DNA from: an uncultured Marinifilum sp.
GTDB lineage: Bacteria; Bacteroidota; Bacteroidia; Bacteroidales; Marinifilaceae
Reading direction: 5' to 3'
DNA length: 64,000 nt
NCBI RefSeq assembly: GCF_963677195.1
Contig: NZ_OY781918.1
Location: 3,460,923-3,524,922 of the forward strand
Below, one piece after another: positions 57,216 through 64,000 of this stretch. The notes beneath the pieces were generated by a model. It searched no databases and was not told where the DNA came from. It saw only the letters and a list, made by a program, of their open reading frames with translations. Positions within the stretch are counted from its first letter, which is position 1. Each line of letters opens with the position of its first letter. The translations under genes and the position numbers were made by a program.

Positions 57216-57665
57216 ATGAAAGTTTCGGGCCTTCGCTTCACAATTATAACTATTCTCATACTACTAATTCCAATTTACGCTAATTGGAAATTACTTATAA
57301 ACGGTGAAAAAACAGAAGGCATTGTTATAAAAACAAGCAAAGAAGATACTGGTCAATTTTACTCTTTTTACTCCATTATCAGATATAAAGTTGAGGATAA
57401 ATATCATCGTCTTAAAGGACCCGAAAACATTGAGTATCCCAAGGGCAAAACATTTACAATCTTATACTATCCTAAAAATCCGGAAAACGCAATTATTTAC
57501 AATATAAAAGGCATTTGCTTAAACAAATTTACTGCTGTTTCTATTATTCTTTTTATTTTGTGGATGGCATTTTATCTTAGCTTTTCTCCCAAAAGCGAAA
57601 AACGAAAATCAAAAAAAGAATTCTTTAAACCAAGTCGATATTTAAACAATAAAAAGCTACGCTAA
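57216..57665 (+). CDS. DUF3592-like two-helix membrane protein
   Basis: 149 residues: an N-terminal membrane helix (about 6-24), a small beta domain (GIVIKTSKEDTGQFYSFYSIIRYKVEDKYH ... GKTFTILYYPKNPENAI), a second helix (about 108-126) and a basic tail. This matches DUF3592 proteins, whose role is unknown. It lies alone between the luxS terminator and the U32 gene. Confidence 0.65.
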   Translation: MKVSGLRFTIITILILLIPIYANWKLLINGEKTEGIVIKTSKEDTGQFYSFYSIIRYKVEDKYHRLKGPENIEYPKGKTFTILYYPKNPENAIIYNIKGICLNKFTAVSIILFILWMAFYLSFSPKSEKRKSKKEFFKPSRYLNNKKLR

Positions 57666-57724
57666 AAAGCACCATTAAAAACAGTTTTTTTATGCCTAAA
57701 ACTCGCTAAGCACAAAATTGATTC

Positions 57725-57732
57725 TATCTTTG
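57725..57732 (+). promoter_or_regulatory. Possible -7 element for the U32 gene
   Basis: TATCTTTG matches TAnnTTTG and lies 15 bp before the ATG at 57747, giving a very short leader. No TTG at -33 is apparent. Confidence 0.4.
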
Positions 57733-57746
57733 CGAACTGAACAAAG

Positions 57747-59732
57747 ATGAAAAAAATGAGCAAACCTGAATTATTATTACCTGTTGGAAATCCCGAAATG
57801 TTTCATGCTGCCATAAAAGGCGGAGCCGATGCCGTTTACCTGGGCCTAAGGCAATTTAATGCACGAGGAAGAGCATCTAATTTTACAACAGCTCAACTTC
57901 AGGCTTTGTTAAAGTTGGCTAAAAAACACAATATCAAAGTTTATCTAACCTTAAATATTGTTATTAAAAACGAAGAATTATCCGATTTGCTCGATACATT
58001 ATTCCTAATTCAAAAAACTGATATTAGTGCAATCATTATTCAAGATTGGGGCGTTTATCATCTGGTAAAGAAATATTTTCCAAAAATTACAATTCATGCC
58101 AGCACACAAATGGCCAATCACAATTCTTTAGGAGCAATTTACAGTCAGGAGAAAAAATTCGAGAGAGTTGTAATGGCTCGGGAATTAACTTTAGACGAAC
58201 TAAAACAGGTTAAAAAGAAATCGGATATAGAACTGGAAATTTTCATGCACGGAGCCTTGTGTTATTCTTTTTCGGGCATGTGCTTGTTCAGTAGCTTTTT
58301 GGGTGGTAGCGGTGCCAACAGGGGTTTATGTGCTCAACCTTGCCGCAGATTCTACGAAACAGGAAATGAGAAAAAACATATTTTTAGCTTAAAAGATAAT
58401 CAGGCTGTTGATGTTTTACCCGAATTAATGAAAATTGGCGTTGAATCTATTAAAATAGAAGGTAGATTAAAACCTGCCGAATTTGTTTATAATGTATCCA
58501 AAGCCTACCGTAAAGTTATAGATAATAAGGATTTAAAATCGGCAAAAGAGATTCTTGCCTACGATATGGGAAGAGAAAAAACCGGTTATTTCTTAGCTAG
58601 AAATGTAAATAAAGCAATTACCGAAAATACCAATACCGGTATTTTAATTGGCCTGGTTGAAAAAAGAACTCGAGAATCTATTATTTTCAGCTCAAACTAT
58701 GAACTACAATTAGGAAACAGAATTCGTTTTAAACAAAAAAATGGTGAACCACAAAAGGCTATTAAAGTAAAGGAGTTTAAAACATTAAGCCAAGGATCAT
58801 ACCAAATTGATGCTGGGAATACGATAGCACAAAAAGGCGATCAGGTTTATTTGGCAGGAATTAATCAGGAAAAATTCTCCAGTAAATTTCGTGATGAAGG
58901 AAAACCCATTAACGCAAGCATGCACCGAGCCGAAAAAGCTAAAATTATTAAAAGCTTAGGTGTTAAAAATATCCCTCAAAAAGAACAAATATATGTTCGT
59001 ATCGATTCTTTAGCCTGGCTTCGTAAAGTTCATTTAAATGAGATGAATTATCTTATTTTAAATCTAAAAAAATCGGAATGGGAAGAACTAAAATGGGACG
59101 CTCCATTTTTACAAAAGAATGCCAATAAAATAATGATAGAATTGCCTAAATTCATTTCTGAAAAAGATTTAGACTTCTACCAACAAATTTGTAAAACAGC
59201 AATGCGAAAAGGCTATCAGAATTTTATGCTTAGCCATATTTCTCAAAAATTATTGCTACCCAAAAAAGCCAGAATTGCTTGTAACGAAAATGTATATTTA
59301 TTTAACGATGCCGCTGTTGCTCATCTTCGTGGCGAAAAAATAAATCTTTACACACATCCACAAGAAAACGACCTTGAAAATCTTTTAAGAGGTAATGATC
59401 GTTTTGGAATTGTTCCAGTGTACTTCTACCCTCAGTTGTTTTACTCGCGCATGCCTGTTAAAACAGCTCCAAACAACGAGCTAATTGACGATATGCAAGG
59501 CCAATACGACAAAGAGGTTCGCGATGGAATTACTATTGTATACCCAAAAAATCCAGTTACCTGGATGCAACAAAAAAAGAATTTGTACAAAGAAGGATTT
59601 CGTCGTTTCTTAATCGATTTAAGCCACGAGAAGGTATCCTCAAATACATTTAAAAGAATAATAAAAAACTTTCAGCAATCGAAACAAGCTCAGCCTTCAA
59701 CCAGCTTTAATCTAAAAAAAGGACTTAAGTAA
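57747..59732 (+). CDS. U32 family peptidase-like protein
   Basis: 661 residues. The first 300 are the U32 core: PELLLPVGNPEMFHAAIKGGADAVYLG, FMHGALCYSFSGMC, NRGLCAQPCRRFY and ESIKIEGRLKPAEFVYNV. The cysteines in these motifs bind an Fe-S cluster in relatives such as TrhP and RlhA, which hydroxylate tRNA or rRNA bases rather than cleave peptides. The extra C-terminal 350 residues are typical of long Bacteroidota members. RNA modification is therefore the likeliest role, target unknown. Cytoplasmic. The ATG at 57747 is used; one at 57756 is equally possible. Confidence 0.85.
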   Translation: MKKMSKPELLLPVGNPEMFHAAIKGGADAVYLGLRQFNARGRASNFTTAQLQALLKLAKKHNIKVYLTLNIVIKNEELSDLLDTLFLIQKTDISAIIIQDWGVYHLVKKYFPKITIHASTQMANHNSLGAIYSQEKKFERVVMARELTLDELKQVKKKSDIELEIFMHGALCYSFSGMCLFSSFLGGSGANRGLCAQPCRRFYETGNEKKHIFSLKDNQAVDVLPELMKIGVESIKIEGRLKPAEFVYNVSKAYRKVIDNKDLKSAKEILAYDMGREKTGYFLARNVNKAITENTNTGILIGLVEKRTRESIIFSSNYELQLGNRIRFKQKNGEPQKAIKVKEFKTLSQGSYQIDAGNTIAQKGDQVYLAGINQEKFSSKFRDEGKPINASMHRAEKAKIIKSLGVKNIPQKEQIYVRIDSLAWLRKVHLNEMNYLILNLKKSEWEELKWDAPFLQKNANKIMIELPKFISEKDLDFYQQICKTAMRKGYQNFMLSHISQKLLLPKKARIACNENVYLFNDAAVAHLRGEKINLYTHPQENDLENLLRGNDRFGIVPVYFYPQLFYSRMPVKTAPNNELIDDMQGQYDKEVRDGITIVYPKNPVTWMQQKKNLYKEGFRRFLIDLSHEKVSSNTFKRIIKNFQQSKQAQPSTSFNLKKGLK

Positions 59733-59737
59733 TTAAA

Positions 59738-59783
59738 AATTAATAATGAGTAATTACTAAATAATAATTACTCATTATTAATT
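59738..59783. repeat. Perfect AT-rich palindrome after the U32 gene
   Basis: A 19-nt arm starting AATTAATAATGAG (59738-59756) and its exact complement (59765-59783) surround an 8-nt loop. It lies 5 bp after the U32 stop. It may be a terminator, though it lacks a GC stem and T-run, or a dispersed repeat. Confidence 0.5.
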
Positions 59784-59888
59784 CAAATCTATATGTTACT
59801 AAATCATTAAATTCGTAAGGAAAAGCACTCTATTTTTAGTAATTTGCCATGCAAACAATTTTATGTATTAATTACTAAACCTAACAAA

Positions 59889-62003
59889 GTGAAAAAGACA
59901 TTCCTTTACGTACTTATTGCAGGTATCGGTTTAACCGCATGCAATGGTAACAAAAGCGAGCAAAAGACTGACAATCCGTTTTTTGCGGAGTATAATACTC
60001 CATTTCAAACACCTCCATTCGACAAAATAGAGTTTAAACATTACGAGCCTGCCTTTATGAAAGGTATGGAAGAAGGTCGTGCCGAAATAGAGGCAATTGC
60101 AAACAGCAAAGAAGCTCCAACTTTCGAAAACACAATTGTTGCCTACGAAAAAGCGGGTAAGTTGCTTGATAAAGTAAGCAATGTATTTGGTAATATCAGC
60201 GGAACTGAGAAAAATGATGAAATTTCAGCTCTTCAGAAAAAATTATCACCACTTCTTTCAAAATATGGTGCTGATATCAGTTTAAACGAAAATTTATTTA
60301 AAAGAATTAAAACTGTTTATGATCAAAAAGATCAATTAGACCTTTCTGTTGAAGAACAAACAATGTTGGAAAAAATCTATCAGGGATTCGTTCGTGGTGG
60401 TGCTAACCTTCCTGCTGACAAGAAAGATCAGTTGCGTAAAATTGATGAAGAACTTTCGGCATTAACTCTTCAGTTTGGAGATAATGTATTGAAAGAAACC
60501 AACAGTTTCCAATTGGTTATCGACAATGAAAAAGATCTTGCAGGCTTACCAGAAGGTGTAAAAGCAACTGCTGCCGAAACAGCAAAAGATGCTGGCATGG
60601 AAGGCAAATGGTTGTTTACTACTCAAAAGCCTAGCATGCTTCCTTTCTTACAATATGCTGATAATCGCGACTTGCGTAAGCAATTGTATATGGGATATGT
60701 AAACCGTGGTAACAACAACAATGAATTTGATAATAAAGAGGTTGCTAAAAAAATTGTAAACCTTCGTATCAAACGTGCTCAACTTTTCGGGTACAAAAAC
60801 CATGCAGAATATATTTTGGAAAAAAACATGGCAAAAACTCCTGAAAAGGCGTTTGAACTATTAAACAAACTTTGGAAAGCTGCACTTCCTAACGCTAAAA
60901 AAGAAGTAAAGGAAATGCAAAAAATCATCGACAAAGAAGGTGGTAAATTCAAGCTAGCTTCATGGGACTGGTGGTACTATGCCGACAAAGTAAAGAAAGC
61001 AAAATACAACTTGGACGAAGAAGAATTAAAGCCATATTTCGAAATTAGCAATGTTCGTAAAGGTGCTTTTGAATTGGCTCACAGATTATATGGAATCAAT
61101 TTTATTCCTCGTAATGATATCGCTAAATTTAATCCTGAAAATCAGGTATTCGAATTACAAGAAGCCGATGGAACTCACATTGGTATTTTCTATGTTGATT
61201 ATCACCCACGTGCTTCTAAAAACAGTGGTGCATGGATGAGCTCATTCCGCAAGCAATCTGGTTTTGGAACTGATCATCCGGTTAGTCCTGTTATCATGAA
61301 CATCTGTAACTTTACCAAGCCTGTTGGCGATACTCCTGCTTTATTAACTCCTGATGAAGTTGAGACTTTATTCCACGAATTTGGTCACGCTTTACACGGA
61401 TTCCTATCTAAGTGTGAGTACAACTACTTGTCGGGAACTTCTGTTTCACGCGATTTTGTTGAGCTTCCATCGCAAGTTATGGAAAACTGGTGTTTTGAAC
61501 CTGAAATGTTAGCTATTTACGCTAAGCATTACAAAACTGGTGAAGTAATTCCTACCGAATTGGTTAAGAAAATACAAAACGCTGGTAAGTTTAATCAGGG
61601 ATTTGCTACGATTGAATACCTTGCAGCTTCTATGTTAGATATGAAATATCATACCCTAACTAAAGAGTTAACTGAAGATGTAATGACTTTTGAGAAGAAC
61701 TATTTAGAAGGATTAGGATTAATTCCTGAAATTTATTCAAGATATCGTTCTACTTACTTTAAGCACATTTTCGCTGGTGGATATTCTGCTGGTTACTATG
61801 CATACATTTGGGCTGGTGTTCTTGATTCGGATGCTTTTCAGGCATTTAAAGAAACCAGTTTATTCGATAAAGCTACCGCAAAAGCTTTCCGCGATAATGT
61901 ATTGGCTAAAGGTGGTACCGAAGATCCAATGGTATTGTACAAACGCTTTAGAGGCGCTGAGCCAAGTATCGATCCATTACTAATTAAACGTGGATTAAAA
62001 TAA
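59889..62003 (+). CDS. dcp: M3 family peptidyl-dipeptidase, lipoprotein
   Basis: 705 codons from the GTG at 59889, chosen because it opens a lipoprotein signal (KKTFLYVLIAGIGLTAC) that an upstream TTG would spoil. The M3 (Dcp/oligopeptidase) zinc site is H496-E-F-G-H500 with the third ligand in SQVMENWCFEPE. Typical M3 length. It removes C-terminal dipeptides or cuts short peptides in the periplasm. Codon use is richer in CGT/GGT than neighbours, suggesting high expression. A strong terminator follows. Confidence 0.9.
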   Translation: MKKTFLYVLIAGIGLTACNGNKSEQKTDNPFFAEYNTPFQTPPFDKIEFKHYEPAFMKGMEEGRAEIEAIANSKEAPTFENTIVAYEKAGKLLDKVSNVFGNISGTEKNDEISALQKKLSPLLSKYGADISLNENLFKRIKTVYDQKDQLDLSVEEQTMLEKIYQGFVRGGANLPADKKDQLRKIDEELSALTLQFGDNVLKETNSFQLVIDNEKDLAGLPEGVKATAAETAKDAGMEGKWLFTTQKPSMLPFLQYADNRDLRKQLYMGYVNRGNNNNEFDNKEVAKKIVNLRIKRAQLFGYKNHAEYILEKNMAKTPEKAFELLNKLWKAALPNAKKEVKEMQKIIDKEGGKFKLASWDWWYYADKVKKAKYNLDEEELKPYFEISNVRKGAFELAHRLYGINFIPRNDIAKFNPENQVFELQEADGTHIGIFYVDYHPRASKNSGAWMSSFRKQSGFGTDHPVSPVIMNICNFTKPVGDTPALLTPDEVETLFHEFGHALHGFLSKCEYNYLSGTSVSRDFVELPSQVMENWCFEPEMLAIYAKHYKTGEVIPTELVKKIQNAGKFNQGFATIEYLAASMLDMKYHTLTKELTEDVMTFEKNYLEGLGLIPEIYSRYRSTYFKHIFAGGYSAGYYAYIWAGVLDSDAFQAFKETSLFDKATAKAFRDNVLAKGGTEDPMVLYKRFRGAEPSIDPLLIKRGLK

Positions 62004-62024
62004 GCTTAAAACCATTAAAATATA

Positions 62025-62051
62025 AAAACCGATTCGCAATGAATCGGTTTT
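62025..62051 (+). terminator. Intrinsic terminator of dcp
   Basis: AAAACCGATTC (62025-62035), GCAAT loop, GAATCGGTTTT (62041-62051) and a continuing T-run: an 11-bp perfect stem 21 bp after the stop. Confidence 0.85.
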
Positions 62052-62084
62052 TTTATACCCTTAATTCCTCAATATTAATTAATT

Positions 62085-62672
62085 TCATTCCTCATGCTCG
62101 GCTTTAGATACATACATATTCAGAACTTTTTGCTGCATGGCTTCAATAGGATAAGCTTCTGGTTCCAATACGTAATTAATGGCAATTCCATCGAGCATAG
62201 AAGTTAAGAATTCAGTTTCCATTTCGGGATCTTCGGCACCGTTCTGACTAAAATATTCATTTAAAACATCAAATTTCATGCTTACAATTTCATCCAATTC
62301 CTCTTTATACAAAGGAACTACTCCTGGCTGCAGGCGTAAAGCATAAAACAGTTTAAAAAACTTAAGTTTTTTTTCAATAGATTCCAGATAATCATTAATA
62401 AAGAAAAGCAACTCCACTTCCTGAAGTTCACCATCCTCGTTCGGATCTAATCCATCAAAAAGAATATGAACAGCCTCTTCGACAATGGTATGAAGCAAAT
62501 TTTCTTTTGTTTTAAAATAAGAATACAGTACTTTTTCAGAAATATTACTAGCTATCGCAACGTCTGTTCCAGTAGCTGAAAAATAACCCACTTTCACAAA
62601 AACATCCAAAGCAGCACCCAGAATTTCTTTCCTTTTGTTTTCTTCTTCAACTAATTTTTTCATAGCAGCCAT
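62085..62672 (-). CDS. TetR/AcrR family regulator
   Basis: 195 residues. The N-terminal helix-turn-helix (about 12-60: RKEILGAALDVFVKVGYFSATGTDVAIASNISEKVLYSYFKTKENLLHTIVEEAV) is the TetR DNA-binding domain; the remainder is the helical ligand/dimer domain. Such proteins usually repress efflux or envelope genes. It lies 283 bp downstream of the porin-like gene on the same strand. The target is not evident. Confidence 0.9.
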   Translation of the reverse strand: MAAMKKLVEEENKRKEILGAALDVFVKVGYFSATGTDVAIASNISEKVLYSYFKTKENLLHTIVEEAVHILFDGLDPNEDGELQEVELLFFINDYLESIEKKLKFFKLFYALRLQPGVVPLYKEELDEIVSMKFDVLNEYFSQNGAEDPEMETEFLTSMLDGIAINYVLEPEAYPIEAMQQKVLNMYVSKAEHEE

Positions 62673-62955
62673 AACAAAATATATTAAGTTTTAAGTATCT
62701 GTTTTAAGCTAAGTTACAACAGAAAAGTATTTTCCTCCAAAAAAAAGTACAAATACTATTCAAACATAAAGAACAAATAAATACCTACTCCTACATTATT
62801 TTTTATATTTCATTCATTTTATACTTCAATTCAAGAGCCTTTTGTTATCACAAAAAAAGTTACAATTTCTCAAATTCAAGAAGCACAATTAATGCAAGAA
62901 CTCTTCGATCCATGAAAATTTTATTCAATTAATTCAGTCTAATAAAAGCTAAGAA

Positions 62956-63933
62956 TCAGGAACAATTAATAAACAGAGCCAATCCAAATAAATTCTTACT
63001 AAAATCATCACTCTTATAATATACCGATGCATTTAAATGCTTATTAAACGAATATTGAAATCCTCCCCATATCAAATTTTCTGCATATCGGTTTTTTAAT
63101 TCCTTATTTGTATCATATCTTACAAAACACATTAATTTATTGGAAAAAGAACAATTTCCGAAAGCCGAAAAACCATACTTATCTTCATCTACCTGATCAT
63201 GATTACTAAATTTTCGAGCGCCCTCAATTCCAAAATTGAAAGACTTTAAATTTTTAGTAACAAAAAGGGAAATAACATGTTCATATTCCGCTGCAATGGA
63301 AATATTATTAAATAATCTAAAAGAACAAAAGTTGGTAGAAAAAGTTTGTCCTGTCATGAACTGATACTTTCTCGAAGCATATTTTACAGGAGTATCATAA
63401 CCCGAAGTAATGGCAAAATCATAGGAAAAATATCGATTTAAATTATGCGTCATCAAAACTCCAATACTACGATTTTTGCCATATTTAAATTTATTTTGAA
63501 AAGTTTTTTCGAGGTATCGCAAGCCCCATATTTTCCGCTGATACTTGAATTGTTCCAACACCAAAAGACCTGCAGTAAAAGCAATATTACCAATACGATA
63601 ATTCACATAAGCTCTTTTCAAATAAGGCACCCGCTTTAGAATTTTATCCTTATTTTTTGTATAAGTATCTCCTGCCAAACAGAAATTCATTTTGGGCGAA
63701 AAATGTTGTTTATAAATCAGCAGACTACGCTTAATATTAAATTTATAGTCCGATTCTTCATTGTGCTGGCTGATATAATTAGTATTAGCAAACAGCTGAA
63801 ATTCTATGGAGTATTTTTTAACAGGTATTGAATCTTGTTTAGCTTTACATATTCCGACAAAAAAGAAAAGCAGCAGAAATAGAATACACTTCTTTCTGCC
63901 GCTTTTTAAATTTCCTGTTAGTTTACCAAACAT
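62956..63933 (-). CDS. Porin-like outer-membrane beta-barrel protein
   Basis: 325 residues with a Sec signal (CILFLLLFFFVGICKA). It has alternating amphipathic strands throughout, many aromatic girdle residues (YKQHFSPKMNFCLAGDTY, AYVNYRIGNIAFTAGLLVLEQF, NASVYYKSDD) and a barrel-like C-terminal strand LFGLALFINCS. The layout resembles small porin or OprP-like proteins, but I cannot name a substrate. The start at 63933 gives a basic n-region. Only 67 bp lie between it and the window edge. Confidence 0.65.
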   Translation of the reverse strand: MFGKLTGNLKSGRKKCILFLLLFFFVGICKAKQDSIPVKKYSIEFQLFANTNYISQHNEESDYKFNIKRSLLIYKQHFSPKMNFCLAGDTYTKNKDKILKRVPYLKRAYVNYRIGNIAFTAGLLVLEQFKYQRKIWGLRYLEKTFQNKFKYGKNRSIGVLMTHNLNRYFSYDFAITSGYDTPVKYASRKYQFMTGQTFSTNFCSFRLFNNISIAAEYEHVISLFVTKNLKSFNFGIEGARKFSNHDQVDEDKYGFSAFGNCSFSNKLMCFVRYDTNKELKNRYAENLIWGGFQYSFNKHLNASVYYKSDDFSKNLFGLALFINCS

Positions 63934-64000
63934 TTACAATCATTATTACAGATGCCACAAGCTGAGTTCCTGCAAACAAATATTTCAGGTTTTTAGGTTT

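Noticed and set aside
59844..59888. TTG start for dcp
   Set aside because: It adds 15 residues in front of a good lipoprotein signal that starts at the GTG at 59889.

Overview
The window looks like chromosome from a low-GC, probably marine, anaerobic or facultative Bacteroidota. I infer the order Marinilabiliales, near Marinifilaceae; no rRNA or marker gene was available to test this. Supporting signs are AT-rich spacers, few Shine-Dalgarno sites, several TAnnTTTG-type -7 promoter elements typical of Bacteroidota, many lipoproteins, and Bacteroidota-like versions of OvoA, LuxS/MtnN, M18 and M3 peptidases and a U32 protein. I saw no tRNA, rRNA or CRISPR array.

Left edge (1-6262) is a mobile-element scar. 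It holds a ParD-like antitoxin cut by the window edge with its palindromic operator, the 3' end (domains V and VI) of a group II intron, and a complete IS21-family element (about 429-2975). That element has replaced the 5' end of a multi-PAS hybrid histidine kinase, whose open frame now starts inside the IS end. The next 690 bp hold no gene. Positions 6263-10600 carry housekeeping or unknown genes: a YkgJ-type cysteine-cluster protein, an M18 aminopeptidase, an exonuclease-like/BRCT protein with a damaged catalytic motif, and a lipoprotein.

The centrepiece is 10703-31394, sixteen minus-strand genes that look like one transcription unit or a few nested ones. It joins terpenoid chemistry (a DxDD class II cyclase, a second alpha/alpha-barrel protein, a DUF116-polyprenyl synthase fusion), a radical SAM enzyme and a ferredoxin with a Cys-Asp tail. 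It adds an ABC ATPase with no permease, an NADH-oxidising flavin/Fe-S module (NuoE/NuoF fusion plus NuoG/GltD-like protein), and a NapH-like membrane polyferredoxin with a Tat-type Fe-S partner and a tiny Tat-type cysteine protein. Five exported or anchored propeller proteins complete it. I do not recognise it as a described pathway. My inference is that it makes, and delivers electrons to, a cyclised isoprenoid lipid or carrier at the membrane.

Positions 31831-36057 hold an OB-fold-like lipoprotein, a six-hairpin glycosidase lipoprotein and a glycerophosphodiesterase. Positions 36088-42554 hold a second candidate system: a 1409-residue STAND-type NTPase overlapping by 4 bp a protein with two C-terminal membrane helices, next to a small alarmone-hydrolase-like HD protein. 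This architecture suggests anti-phage defence. Positions 42938-50452 hold a ricin-lectin/transglutaminase-like secreted protein, a small membrane protein, ovothiol synthase OvoA beside OxyR, and a helical-repeat secreted protein.

Positions 51124-64000 are plus-strand core genes: an AsmA-like protein, a DsbA-like protein with a Cys-rich lipoprotein, mtnN-luxS, a DUF3592-like protein, a U32 protein and Dcp. Minus-strand TlpA-like, TetR and porin-like genes are interspersed.
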